The notes below the pieces were generated by a model. That model ran no database searches. It worked only from the letters and a program-made list of their open reading frames with translations, and had not been told where the DNA came from. DNA of 64,000 nucleotides from Brachynemurus nebulosus (taxonomy: Eukaryota; Arthropoda; Insecta; Neuroptera; Myrmeleontidae). Position numbers and translations under genes: made by a program. This document shows, one piece after another, positions 48,621-59,940 of the stretch. Where the stretch lies: contig JAPWDM010000035.1 of the NCBI GenBank assembly GCA_035578155.1, positions 996,001-1,060,000 on the forward strand. The letters are read 5' to 3'. Positions within the stretch are counted from its first letter, which is position 1; each line of letters begins with the position of its first letter.

Positions 48621-50404
48621 TTAGACAGAAGAACCTTATATTCATAATTTGAACCATGTATTGGTTTATTAATTTTTAAACATTTAGATAGGAAGACCTT
48701 AAATCAGTGGAATTAAACTTCCAATAACTTATTCTACAATTTTTTCAATTTTCTCCATCTACGAGTGTATTTACATTAAAATCTTGCGGTCGTGTCTCAG
48801 TCTACCTTTTTTTTACTACGCCACAATAGTAACAAAGTTTTTTCTAATCTTTCTGATAGATCAATCAGAAAATTTTCTTCTTCTGTATAAATTGGTTTTT
48901 TAAAGTAACCTCTACATTTAGATGTCTTAGCTGCTGCTAATAAAATATGTATTATCTGGACAATTTTCTAGATTGAATAGTTTCAATTAAGAATTGTAAT
49001 TAATTTGTAAGCTTATTGAATTTTCATAAGTTAAATTGACTCATATGAATTTCTTCATGTTAACAATTTTTGTAAATAGGGCAAAATATATTGTTAACTT
49101 GTTAACAAAAGCAAACAAACAATAATTTTTTTTTAAATGTAACATATCTTTGAGATTATATTTTATTTTTCGTCCTAAAATGTTACATACTAAAAATTTC
49201 GTAAACAAGATAATTGAATAGAGTATCTGTTTTGTACAAAATGTCTTCTAAATTCTAAAACAATTATACTGTCTGATTTTAGTAATTCGGAAATAGTACT
49301 GTTAGTTATAAAAATTTTTTAGTGTAGTAACGTGGACCCAAAAAATTGCTTTCAAGCTGAAATGCCTACTAAAAATGTGGAAATAGATATGGTTGTCCGT
49401 GGGGGTGCTGATAAAAACTCAACTGTAGTACTTAATTTAATACTGAAGCAAGCATTGGTATTTATGATCTGGTAAATCTTGGATTCGATTTCTGCAACCG
49501 ACTAGTCTAGAGATTCATAAGAACTGAATAAATTTAAAATCGCTACTGGCGATCAAATTTCAATTGAAGTTTCTAAAAAAATTGTAATTAAAGTTACCAT
49601 TTTTAATGAAGATGAATGAGTAACTTGAATTTAATTAGTTGGTAAATATATCAGTTACTTCATTAATTAAATAATTAAAAAATAACGTAAATCGTATATA
49701 AGATCGTATGATACATTAAGTTTTTGATATAAAATCAAAAGTTGACTTGCACTCAAATTTTTGGTAATAATTAAAACCATCATTTAAAATAATTGCTGGC
49801 CCTCATGGTTCAAACTGCAGATGTGTTCATTTTAATAATAATCTATATAATATGTAACTATATAAGATACGAACGATAATAATTTTAAAAAATATGAGTT
49901 ATAATTATTTTTATCGTTGTTTGATTATAATATGGATACCTATATAAAAAGTAATTTATAACTATTGTTACCTGATATAACATTATATAATACTAATCAT
50001 TTTGAATATGACAAAGATATAATTATATTATAAATTTATATTGTAAATTATCTTGTAACAAGTTTTTGCACATTTGTTTTGCATTTATTTTGCTTCATAA
50101 AAAGAAAAAAACATCTTTGTGAGATAAATTGATAATATTATATAATATATGTAGGTCAAAACAGTTGTTTTGATTTATTTTCTTGGCATTTTACGTGGAT
50201 ACGCGTAATCATGAAGATGTTACTGTCGGGAACGGGGACTCTTGTGATTAATAGAATAAACGGAAAACAGACATTTAGGTTAACTGGAATTTGTTAATAA
50301 CTTCGATTTTACTACTAGTTTTGAGATGAAAATGCAAATATTTACAAGTTGATAATACAGATTTAACAGCATGCCGATCCTAACCTATAATGACAAAACG
50401 CCCA
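48621..50404. other. Long AT-rich stretch, no gene seen
   Basis: Very AT-rich with TATAATA words; nothing supportable. Confidence 0.5.
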
Positions 50405-50530
50405 ACTGGTACACTGTTTTAACAACTAATACACTTTATATGGAATTGTTGACGTTGTACGACGTGGTATGTGAGTGATTAAGGTCTCATTTGGCGTCTT
50501 ATGATGCCAATGATCGTCAAGGTGTTAATA
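50405..50530 (-). repeat. Dispersed ACGT-rich repeat, copy 2
   Basis: Reverse complement of 782-905 with about 80% identity by eye. Shares GTTGACGT(T/C)GTACGACGTG. Confidence 0.55.
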
Positions 50531-50893
50531 TACTGCTGGATTTCAAACCGACATAACTGAGAAATACATATATGAACCTAACATTGACAAATAACGTGCT
50601 TTTCAGATATTTTTCTTTTTTAAATTGTAAGAAAATCCATGAAATGTGAATTTCCTCTATTTCAAGATTTATTTCTCAAAAGTAGGTATTTGGTTCTTAC
50701 ATGTGTTTCAACATAAATATCTCCTGAATCTCTTTCTTCCTTGTCAGTTTTTATGCGTGTCTCGTACTTTTATTTTTAGGTCAGACCATGACATTTCCCT
50801 TTTGTTAAATCAACCCTTTAATCATTCAAAACGTATTTTTTTTTGTATTAGGTACTTACTTTCGAAGTTCTTCAGAAGCTTAAATACCAATTT
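50531..50893. other. No gene seen
   Basis: The frame at 50646-50927 is Phe/Leu-rich and runs into the foldback arm; not considered coding. Confidence 0.45.
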
Positions 50894-52475
50894 TCACGTT
50901 TCTAACAAGGAAATGCACCCAGAGTGAAATTCGAGATTTTGATGAAACGTCGCTGATGTGTAGAATAGGCAAAAATAAGGGACCCGTATTTTTTTATCGG
51001 CCATCTTTTACGTTTAGGGGGTGAAACCAGCCCCTAAAGTTGGGGGTTCAAATCGTATTTCCTAAAATATCTCGATAACTATAAGAGATAGAAGAAAACT
51101 TTGAATTGACGAAATGTTACCTTTTGAAAGACCTATTCACCTGTATAGGTTAAATCAGGGCCGGGTTCATAAAAGGGACTGGAGGGCTGAAAATGGGGGT
51201 AAATTTTCTTGTACAGCCTGAGTGGTTCAATGTATCAAATTTTTGGTATCATAAATAGAAAGAACACCAAAAATTAGGGCATACGTGTTTTTGCGTTTTT
51301 TCGAAATATGTGTGGTATCCAAGCCATATAAGAGAGAAAAAAATAGGGTAGATTATATTGCATTATTATTTATTCCAAATACCCTCTATATTTCTTATGT
51401 TTATGTTTATTTTGATCATGAAAATGTAAATTTTTACTTTCCGATAATGATTCTTATATTTTTCAGTACTAACTTCATTGGTAATTTTACCATGTGTACA
51501 TTTGGTTACTCATTTCGATATTTTTTATACCTATTTCTGCGAAAGTTAAAGTTCTCTGGTGTGCTTGTGTTAATGAATGCTCGACAAAAAGCAACAATCT
51601 CTTTCGCTCACTGTTCAGATGCTTTGTAATAAATTTTGCGATTTGGGAAATGGGGTTGACACCCGATAAAACATACAAAGAGAATAAGAAAAATAGTTTG
51701 AATGTTGAGAAAGAAATAAACCGCGTTTATTTGGTTAAAAATGAATTTGTAAGAAGATAAAGGCAGTTGTTGAACGGAAGATTATTACTCCTTGTTGAAC
51801 ATTCATTAACACTTGCAGACCAGAGAACTTTGGTAGAAATAGGTATAAAAAATATCGAATATTATTAGTAACCAAATACACAAATGTCTAAATTATTAAG
51901 TAAGTACTGAAAAATACATGAATCATTATCGGAAAGTAAAAATTTACATTTTTATGATGAAAAGGAACATAAAAATTAAAAAATATAAAACGTATTTGGA
52001 ATAAATAATAATGCAATATAATCTACCCTATTTTTTTTCCCTTATATGGCTTGGATACCACACATATTTCGAAAAAACGCAAAAACACGTATTCCCCAAT
52101 TTTTGGTACTTTTTCTATTTATGATACCAAAAATTTGATACATTGAACCATTCAGGCTGTACAAGAACATTTACCCCCATTTTCAGCCCTCCAGCCCCTC
52201 TTATGAACCCGGCCCTGATTTAACCTATACAGGTGAATAGGTCTTTCAAAAGGTAACATTCCGTCAATTCAAAGTTTTCTTCTATCTCTTATAGTTATCG
52301 AGATATTTTAAGAAATACGATTTGAACCCCTAACTTTAGGGGCTGGTTTCACCCCCGTGGAAGATGGCCGATAAAAAAAAATACGGGTCCCTTATTTTTG
52401 ACTATTCTACACATCAGCGAAGTCTCATCAAAATCCCGAATTTCACTCTGGGTGCATTTCCTTGTAAGTTAAACG
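50894..52475. mobile_element. 1.6-kb foldback element (family C)
   Basis: Left arm 50894-51597 is repeated inverted at about 51790-52475. It runs from CAAGGAAATGCACCCAGAGT outwards to TCGAAATATGTGTGGTATCC and GAAATAGGTATAAAAAATAT inwards. The loop is about 190 bp. Arms are highly similar with small indels. Overlapping frames inside are side effects of the palindrome. It contains one unit of the tandem repeat at 48 kb. No terminal duplication was identified. Confidence 0.85.
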
Positions 52476-52911
52476 TACTTCTCATACGAATTTCTTCCCC
52501 TTATTTTGACACCTTCGGGAATGAATTTTGTGATGAGTTTTATTAAGTAGATTGTAAACTTTAGGTTACAATAAGATTGCTACAGAACTAAAGATGTCGA
52601 TTCTCCAAAAAAAGCTCGGTTTTTGCATCGATTTAAACCGAAATTAAAAAAATCGATTCAAAAAGAATCGGCTAAAAAAATCGATTCTGTGAGATCGATC
52701 TAAAAAATCGAAATTTTGAAAAGTTTAATAAAATTAGCTGATAATTTTTGTTAAGGGACTTAATTGATAGTACATGGGTAATATCGCGTAAAAGCGCCTT
52801 ACATTATATTATTTGTAAAGGCGATGAGTTAACTTTTCAATTATAATTATAGCAACTAACGCATTTGAATATGTAGGACGAATACCACGGAATGAACCAA
52901 GTTTATTCAAA

Positions 52912-52916
52912 AATTC
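52912..52916. repeat. Target site duplication AATTC, left copy
   Basis: AATTC immediately precedes the 5' LTR and follows the 3' LTR (59757-59761). Five base pairs is usual for BEL/Pao integration. Confidence 0.95.
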
Positions 52917-53326
52917 TGTTTCGTAAAACGAAATGTTATTCGTTTCTATTTGATTTACAGTTCAAATAAGAATTAATTGTTTGAATGTTCCTGCGTTGCC
53001 ATGTCACTGCGCATGCGCGCATAACGGACTTAGCGTCCTTTGTTTTTTATAAAAGGAGACTTTGAATCCAACCACGGGCCAAGACACACGTCTTGGGAAC
53101 TTGCCTTATGGAGTTGAAACAATTTACAGTCTTTTTGAATATTTGGTTTTGTGTTGTATTAATTATCATTATCTAAATCAACTTATGTAATTACTAATTA
53201 ATGTGCAATAGTAAAATAAACAGTTCATTTTTCAAAATCAATAAATATTAGTTATAAAACCAGTAAACAGTGTTGTGTTTCATTCAATACAAAACCACGC
53301 GAAATTCAAATGTTAATTCCTTAACA
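52917..53326 (+). repeat. 5' LTR of the BEL/Pao element
   Basis: Starts TGTTTCGTAAAACG and ends TTCCTTAACA. A TATAAAA box lies at 53048-53054, within the promoter region expected of U3. AATAAA signals occur at 53215 and 53240. Identical to the 3' LTR. Confidence 0.98.
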
Positions 53327-53333
53327 TTTTTTC

Positions 53334-53351
53334 TGGTCCTTCGAGCCGGAT
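53334..53351 (+). other. Primer binding site complementary to tRNA-Tyr
   Basis: TGGTCCTTCGAGCCGGAT begins seven bases after the 5' LTR. It is complementary to the CCA-tailed 3' end of animal tRNA-Tyr (…ATCCGGCTCGAAGGACCA) over 18 bases. Reverse transcription would start here. Confidence 0.9.
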
Positions 53352-54013
53352 AAGCAATTTACTCATCATGGTATGTGGTTTCGGGTTCAAATCCATAGTG
53401 CACAAACATTTTTGGATTTATTTTGGTTGATCAATCGGGATCAAATATGGCGGACATGATGTTCCCTTCAACATAGTGTGTGCACATTTTTGGTGAATTA
53501 ATTGAACAAGTTTGATACGCATCGTGCTGTCATCTTCTAACGTTCAGTAAGCGACGTTCGTATCTCTTTCTACAAGGCGATACAGCGATCGGTTTCAACA
53601 AGAAAACGAACATACGCGACCAACAACGGTCCATCTTCATATTCAGGTTTTGTCACTGCTGACTACACCAGGGTGAGCGGAATTCATCTCTCTTCTACAT
53701 AGAGTGACCACGGGTGTCTAACAAAGACACATACAACTGCTTCTGCATTGAATATGTATCAGTGAAGTTTGATTAGTGAGTGTTGTGAGTTGTGTTTTGC
53801 GCAAGATATGTGTATCGGTGTTTATCTAACACAAGGTAACAATATATTCATGTTTCTCTTTTTATAAGTGCGATTTGGAAACTGTCACACAAAGCACGTG
53901 GTGTTGACATTTAACCTAAAACTTTATTACTAATATTGATAGACAATATCTTATTGTGTTTGTTTGTAACTTTATTACATTTTACTCGTAGTTACTTTCA
54001 TTTATAATTCAGA
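53352..54013 (+). other. 5' untranslated leader of the BEL/Pao element
   Basis: Non-coding leader between the primer site and the Gag-Pol start. It presumably holds the packaging signal, although no structure was identified. Confidence 0.7.
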
Positions 54014-57000
54014 ATGGCTGAATTAACAGATTTAACTAATCAAAGAGCCAGTATAAAGGGTAGAATTACTCGAATTCATAAATATGTTACTACAACAGAC
54101 ATTCATAATGCAGACGAACTCAAAGTTCGTAGTACTGAACTATCCAAGCTATTTGATAAATTCAACGAAATTCAATTAAAAATTGAAAATCTAGACGATG
54201 CTCCTGATCGGCAGCAAATTCATGAATCTGTAAGGCAACAGATTGAAGATAAATTTTATTCGGCTAAAGCTAAAATTGAATCGTTTTCGGTTAGACCTTC
54301 CGTTGACAGTTTTGACACCTCTATTAAATTACCTGCGCTTAATATACCATACTTTGACGGTAATATCAAACAATGGCCTAACTTTAAAAATTTATTTTGG
54401 TCAATAATACATGAAAATGTTAATTTATCTCTTATACAAAAGTTTCATTATTTAAAATCGTTATTGAAAGGTGACGCTGCATTGTTAATTAGTTCATTAC
54501 TTATAACGGAAGTAAATTATCAAAGAGCTTTGGATCAGTTGATAAAACAATATGAAAATAAATCGTTGATTGTAAATCATCATTTAAACGTCATTGTTAA
54601 CTGGCCTACCATTCAAAAATCAAATTTGAAGGAATTTTTAATACAATTTCAGCAAAGTTGGGATTCTCTCTATGCTTTAAGTGTTCCAATACAACAATGG
54701 GATTTAATATTAATTTATATTATTTCAAACAAATTGGATAATTCTCTACGATCTGCTTGGGAATTAAACAGAACGTCATGTGACTTGCCAACTTTGGAAT
54801 CATTCTTAGAGTTTTTAAGAAATAGGTCGGTTGCTTTAAATATAATTAACGAATCAAGTACGGGTCACAAAACACCTGCTAAAAAATCGTTTGTAACAAC
54901 GAAGGATGTCAAATGTCCATTATGTAGTTCCAATCATAGGGTTTATAAATGTTCCTTATTTTCTCAAATGTCCGTTCCACAAAGGAAGGAATTTGTTTCA
55001 ACCAAAAAACTTTGTTTTAATTGTTTGGGTAACTACACATCTAAACATTCTTGCTCAAATTCACTTTGTAAACATTGTCATAAGCGACATCATTCAATGC
55101 TTCATATGGGTTCTTCAACAGAACAATTTTCTTCAAACATTAAGGGGAGTCCGCAACAATCTAGTTCGGACAATTCGCATATTGGTAGTTCAACGGAACG
55201 CCAATTTCAGGTCAACAGACCATATTCGGATTTATCAAATAATTCGCATATTGGTAGTTCAACGGAACGCCAATTTCAGGTCAACAGACCACATTCGGAT
55301 TCGTTAAATAATGAGGTACTCAAACCCTCAGTGGTGTTGGTCTCTAACGGCCAAGCTTCACAAGTATTACTCTCAACGGCAGAGGTATATATTAAGGACG
55401 CTTCAGGCAAGCGATTCAAGGCACGAGTCTTGCTGGACTCTGCAAGCGAAGTAAATTTAATTACGGAGCACTTTGCCAAGAAACTAAACTGTAGTTTCGA
55501 ACAGTCTCCATTAGCCATTCAAGGAACAGGCAATGGCATTCAACAATCTAACCATGAAGTGAAGATTCAACTTCACTCTAGGGTAAACAATTATAAATAT
55601 AATTTACCGTGTGCAGTTGTTAAACGAATAACAACTCAATTACCGCGCATTCCAATAGACGCGACTAAATGGAATGTTCCTTCTCATGTTAAATTAGCTG
55701 ATCCCAAATTCAATGTCCCTAGCGATATTGACATTTTAATCGGATCGCAATTATTCTTTCGAATAATTCGTAAAGGTTTCATAAATTTAGGGCCGCAACT
55801 TCCGGTATTAACAAACTCTACGTTAGGATGGTTAATTACAGGTGCGGTCAAAGTGGATCCAGTCGCCCTTAATTTGCTTCAGGTTTGCATGCATACTCAA
55901 CAACATTCTGTTGAGGATTTATTGAAAAGGTTTTGGGCACTTGAAGACTTCCAGGATAAAGGTACAATCCTTTCGCCAGAGGACAAACAATGTGAAAATT
56001 ACTATTTAAATACAGTAACGCGAGATACCAACGGACGGTATAAAGTTAATTTATGCTTATTAACGGAGAATCTGGAAAATCTACGCGACTCATTTTCTGG
56101 AGCATTTCGATGTCTCATAGCACTAGAGAAACGGTTTCAAGCAAATCCTTCTCTGTACAGTGAATACAAAAGGTTTATCGATGAGTATGTAAATTTAGGT
56201 CACGCGGAATACGTACCACTTAATCTAGATTCTAATGTAGCAACTTATTATATGCCACATCATCCAGTCTTGCGACCACAAAGCATTTCCACCAAATTAC
56301 GTGTTGTTTTTAATGCATCAGCTAAAACTAAACAAAACGTTTCGTTAAACGATCTCCTCTTATCGGGACCGAAAATACAATTAGATTTAACAGAAATTAT
56401 TATGCGTTTTAGATGTTTCAGATATGTATTTTCAGCTGATCTTATTAAAATGTTTAGACAGATTCTGATTAACGAAAATCAGCGATCCTTACAGCGTATT
56501 TTGTGGCGGGATAATCCAAATGAATCCCTAAAATGTATACAGTTAAATACTGTTACATACGGAACCAAATGTGCTCCATATTTGGCATACCGAACGTTAC
56601 TAAAATTAGCTGAAGATGAAGGTTTACAATATCCTCTTGCGGCTAATTGCATACGAACACAATTTTATATGGACGACGTCTTGACTGGGTCAAACACACT
56701 TTCAGATACGATTGAGTTACGCACGCAGCTAATTCAATTACTAAAAAGGGGAGGTTTTTCACTTCACAAGTGGGCTTCCAATCATTCTTCTATATTAGAG
56801 GATTCATTCAACTCGAATGAAATTACAAACAGTCTTAAACTTTCGGACTCTCATTTAGTAAACACCTTAGGGTTAGAATGGGATGCTACCTCTGATCATC
56901 TACAAGTTGGTGTTCAGACGGAATCAGAATTACCTACTACAAAACGGGGTATTCTATCTTGCATTGCAAAGTTATTTGATCCTTTAGGTTACCTTTCTCC

Positions 57001-59251
57001 GGTAACAATTACAGCAAAGATTTTCATGCAAGATCTCTGGGTAGAGAAACTGGAATGGGACGAAACACTTCCAGATCCCCTTTTATCCAAGTGGGAAAAT
57101 TATTACAATGATTTACTTTTTCTCAAAGGGATTCAAATTCCTCGACATTATTTCAACTCAAATAATATTTGTCACGCCGAAATCATCGGTTTTTGCGATG
57201 CTAGTACAAAAGTGTATGGAGCTAATGTGTACATTAGAAGTTATTCCAATAAAACTTGGACTTCTAATTTGGTCGTATCCAAAACTAGAGTCGCACCATT
57301 AAAACGGTTAACTATTCCAAAACTTGAACTTTGTGGTGCACTACTCCTTGCACGACTTACTAATACAGTCGTCAAGAATCTTAGTCCAATTATCAAAATT
57401 GATAAAATTCACTTATTTACAGACTCGACAATTGTTTTGTCTTGGCTGTCGAATAAATCTAAAAAATTAGATATCTTTACATCCAATAGAACAAGTGAAA
57501 TTCTAGAACTCACTTCACGTTCTTCGTGGAATCATGTCGATTCAAAATCAAATCCAAGTGACTTACTCACACGAGGTTTGAAAGCTGAACATTTGGTCAA
57601 CAATAAGCTATGGTGGCACGGACCTCCATGGTTACAACAATCGGTGTTAGACTGGCCACAGTCTTTAGAGATTAGGTCTAATTCAGAAAGCAATGTGGAA
57701 TCGGCACCCGTTGCGTGCGCAAGCACCACGATTACGGAGTCTTCATATATGAAGGAACTCCTATACAAGTTTTCTAGTTTCATCAAACTGAAACGCGTTC
57801 TAGCATATTGCTTAAGATTTTATAACAATTTAAAATCAAAACAAAAGGTTTGTGGTCCACTAACAGTATTAGAATTAAATTCTAGTCATGACATTATTAT
57901 TAAAGCCGTTCAGCAATCAGAATTTTCTAAAGAAATTGAAGAACTGCAACAAGGCAATCTTAGTCAGGATTCCTTTACCGTCAAATCAAGCCCTCTCAAA
58001 AGGCTAACTCCATTTTTAGATGAAAAGGGGATTTTGCGCGTTGGTGGTAGAATAAAAAACGCGAATATACAGTATGATCAAAAACATCCAATCATTCTTC
58101 CAAGCAAACATTTTGTTACTCGACTTATAATAGAGTACTACCACTCAAAATTCTTTCATACAGGTACCCAAGCCACACTGGCGAACTTAAGATTGAAATA
58201 TTCGCCTTTGGGAGCGCGAACATCAATTAAATCAATTATACATAAATGTATTATTTGTTGCCGTTTTAGAGGAATAACGTGCCAGCAACTTATGTCCGAT
58301 TTACCTAAGGAAAGGGTAAATTGTACACGACCATTCCTATTTACTGGAGTGGATTTCGGTGGTCCTTTTTTCGTGAAATCTTATAAATCGCGTAAGGCAC
58401 CAATTGTTAAGTCGTATTTATGTCTCTTTGTATGTTTATCTACAAAAGCTGTTCATTTAGAACTAACTTCTAATCTAACTGTGGATGCCTTTATAGCCGC
58501 TTTAAAACGATTTTTTGCTCGAAGGGGTATTTGTCATACGTTATTTTCGGATAATGCAACTTCATTCAAGGGAGCTCATAACGAATTACGTGAGTTGTAC
58601 CAATCCTTTCATTCACAATTGGACTACAACAAACTTATTGATTTTGTATCTGAACATAACGTTCAATGGAAATTTACAGTACCCACTGCAAGTCATATGG
58701 GAGGTCTGTACGAGGCAGGAATCAAAGCTGCTAAAAATTTACTAAAACGTAAACTAAAAAACATGCATTTTACTTTTGAGGAGTTATCCACTTTGTTTGC
58801 TCAGATCGAGTCTATATTGAATTCAAGGCCTTTATGCGCTGTTAATGATAATCCCAACGATCTTATTTGCTTAACTCCTTCTCATTTCTTAATTGGTCAG
58901 CCAATGATCGAACTACCTGAACCAGATCTATCTCATATTTCAGAGAATAAGCTGTCTTTATATCAAAAACTTTCTAATATAAAATGTCAATTTTGGAACC
59001 AGTGGTCCAAACAATACTTGAATGAACTCCAAAATCGTTCAAAATGGCATCAGCCACATGCTAATTTAAAGGAAAACGACATGGTGCTCGTTAAGGAAGA
59101 CAATCTTCCACCCCTTAATTGGGTAAAGGCCCGCGTTGTTAAAGTTTTTTATAATAAAACTGACCAGTTGGTTCGATCTGCTTTAATAAAAACGGAAAAG
59201 GGCGAGTATCATCGACCCATTCATAAACTCATACGACTCAATGTTTCTTAA
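54014..59251 (+). CDS. gag-pol: BEL/Pao Gag-Pol polyprotein, 1745 residues, intact
   Basis: One uninterrupted frame starting at an ATG in the context CAGAATGG. Residues 1-290 form Gag with a DUF1759-like core (LPALNIPYFDG, WPNFKNLFW near 106-128). Cys/His knuckles follow at about 301-364. The retropepsin lies near 464-600 with active-site motif LLDSASE (473-479), where the usual DSG is DSA. The reverse transcriptase (about 740-980) has FSADL with Asp 809 and YMDD at 885-888. RNase H has Asp 1062, Glu 1105, Asp 1137 and Asp 1183. Integrase has an HHCC finger (His 1377, His 1382, Cys 1412, Cys 1415) and the catalytic triad Asp 1447, Asp 1513, Glu 1567. A DUF5641-like tail ends the protein. Gag and Pol share one frame, so the Gag:Pol ratio must be set by processing or another mechanism. 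A 23-residue duplication lies between Gag and protease. Confidence 0.98.
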   Translation: MAELTDLTNQRASIKGRITRIHKYVTTTDIHNADELKVRSTELSKLFDKFNEIQLKIENLDDAPDRQQIHESVRQQIEDKFYSAKAKIESFSVRPSVDSFDTSIKLPALNIPYFDGNIKQWPNFKNLFWSIIHENVNLSLIQKFHYLKSLLKGDAALLISSLLITEVNYQRALDQLIKQYENKSLIVNHHLNVIVNWPTIQKSNLKEFLIQFQQSWDSLYALSVPIQQWDLILIYIISNKLDNSLRSAWELNRTSCDLPTLESFLEFLRNRSVALNIINESSTGHKTPAKKSFVTTKDVKCPLCSSNHRVYKCSLFSQMSVPQRKEFVSTKKLCFNCLGNYTSKHSCSNSLCKHCHKRHHSMLHMGSSTEQFSSNIKGSPQQSSSDNSHIGSSTERQFQVNRPYSDLSNNSHIGSSTERQFQVNRPHSDSLNNEVLKPSVVLVSNGQASQVLLSTAEVYIKDASGKRFKARVLLDSASEVNLITEHFAKKLNCSFEQSPLAIQGTGNGIQQSNHEVKIQLHSRVNNYKYNLPCAVVKRITTQLPRIPIDATKWNVPSHVKLADPKFNVPSDIDILIGSQLFFRIIRKGFINLGPQLPVLTNSTLGWLITGAVKVDPVALNLLQVCMHTQQHSVEDLLKRFWALEDFQDKGTILSPEDKQCENYYLNTVTRDTNGRYKVNLCLLTENLENLRDSFSGAFRCLIALEKRFQANPSLYSEYKRFIDEYVNLGHAEYVPLNLDSNVATYYMPHHPVLRPQSISTKLRVVFNASAKTKQNVSLNDLLLSGPKIQLDLTEIIMRFRCFRYVFSADLIKMFRQILINENQRSLQRILWRDNPNESLKCIQLNTVTYGTKCAPYLAYRTLLKLAEDEGLQYPLAANCIRTQFYMDDVLTGSNTLSDTIELRTQLIQLLKRGGFSLHKWASNHSSILEDSFNSNEITNSLKLSDSHLVNTLGLEWDATSDHLQVGVQTESELPTTKRGILSCIAKLFDPLGYLSPVTITAKIFMQDLWVEKLEWDETLPDPLLSKWENYYNDLLFLKGIQIPRHYFNSNNICHAEIIGFCDASTKVYGANVYIRSYSNKTWTSNLVVSKTRVAPLKRLTIPKLELCGALLLARLTNTVVKNLSPIIKIDKIHLFTDSTIVLSWLSNKSKKLDIFTSNRTSEILELTSRSSWNHVDSKSNPSDLLTRGLKAEHLVNNKLWWHGPPWLQQSVLDWPQSLEIRSNSESNVESAPVACASTTITESSYMKELLYKFSSFIKLKRVLAYCLRFYNNLKSKQKVCGPLTVLELNSSHDIIIKAVQQSEFSKEIEELQQGNLSQDSFTVKSSPLKRLTPFLDEKGILRVGGRIKNANIQYDQKHPIILPSKHFVTRLIIEYYHSKFFHTGTQATLANLRLKYSPLGARTSIKSIIHKCIICCRFRGITCQQLMSDLPKERVNCTRPFLFTGVDFGGPFFVKSYKSRKAPIVKSYLCLFVCLSTKAVHLELTSNLTVDAFIAALKRFFARRGICHTLFSDNATSFKGAHNELRELYQSFHSQLDYNKLIDFVSEHNVQWKFTVPTASHMGGLYEAGIKAAKNLLKRKLKNMHFTFEELSTLFAQIESILNSRPLCAVNDNPNDLICLTPSHFLIGQPMIELPEPDLSHISENKLSLYQKLSNIKCQFWNQWSKQYLNELQNRSKWHQPHANLKENDMVLVKEDNLPPLNWVKARVVKVFYNKTDQLVRSALIKTEKGEYHRPIHKLIRLNVS
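55172..55309 (+). repeat. In-frame 69-bp tandem duplication in Gag-Pol
   Basis: Two copies of a 69-bp unit beginning AATTCGCATATTGGTAGTTC at 55172 and 55241 encode two copies of a 23-residue Ser/Asn-rich linker (…GSSTERQFQVNRP…). The copies differ at only a few bases. They lie between the zinc knuckles and the protease. Confidence 0.95.
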
Positions 59252-59346
59252 AATTGAAGTATGTAATTACTGTCAATTAATGTTTCATAGAATTTAATTT
59301 TGTCACAACTTTGTACAAGTTGTTCCAACTCCGCCCCCCCGGAGGA
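59252..59346 (+). other. 3' untranslated segment with short purine tract
   Basis: Ends CCGCCCCCCCGGAGGA immediately before the 3' LTR; GGAGGA (59341-59346) is the likely plus-strand primer tract, unusually short and preceded by a C run. Confidence 0.6.
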
Positions 59347-59756
59347 TGTTTCGTAAAACGAAATGTTATTCGTTTCTATTTGATTTACAGTTCAAATAAG
59401 AATTAATTGTTTGAATGTTCCTGCGTTGCCATGTCACTGCGCATGCGCGCATAACGGACTTAGCGTCCTTTGTTTTTTATAAAAGGAGACTTTGAATCCA
59501 ACCACGGGCCAAGACACACGTCTTGGGAACTTGCCTTATGGAGTTGAAACAATTTACAGTCTTTTTGAATATTTGGTTTTGTGTTGTATTAATTATCATT
59601 ATCTAAATCAACTTATGTAATTACTAATTAATGTGCAATAGTAAAATAAACAGTTCATTTTTCAAAATCAATAAATATTAGTTATAAAACCAGTAAACAG
59701 TGTTGTGTTTCATTCAATACAAAACCACGCGAAATTCAAATGTTAATTCCTTAACA
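59347..59756 (+). repeat. 3' LTR of the BEL/Pao element
   Basis: Identical to the 5' LTR over 410 bp. Followed by the second AATTC target duplication. Confidence 0.98.
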
Positions 59757-59869
59757 AATTCCAAACAATGTTTTCTAAATAAGTCACTTTTGTGGGAAAG
59801 GAATTGTTTTCCAGATAGGTGGTCTTCCTTCCGTTTGTATTAATAGTCTTCTACTGGACAAGATAGTGC

Positions 59870-59870
<1 letters not shown>

Positions 59871-59936
<66 letters not shown>
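59871..59936. repeat. (TA)n microsatellite
   Basis: 66-bp TA tract inside the hAT-like element. Confidence 0.99.

Positions 59937-59940
<4 letters not shown>

Larger units (their letters stand above)
52917..59756 (+). mobile_element. Complete BEL/Pao LTR retrotransposon
   Basis: A 6840-bp element with TG...CA LTRs of 410 bp, AATTC duplications, a tRNA-Tyr-type primer site, one long Gag-Pol frame and a purine stretch before the 3' LTR. The two LTRs are identical over their whole length by direct comparison and the frame is intact. The insertion is therefore very recent and the copy is potentially autonomous. Domain order protease, reverse transcriptase, RNase H, integrase is that of BEL/Pao. 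No envelope-like frame is present. Confidence 0.98.

Noticed and set aside
51285..51760. Frames of 114 and 88 codons
   Set aside because: They lie in the arm and loop of the foldback element, and the mirror frame appears in the other arm on the opposite strand.
54906..58745. Additional frames within the BEL/Pao Gag-Pol region
   Set aside because: Shadows of the 1745-residue polyprotein in other frames or on the other strand.
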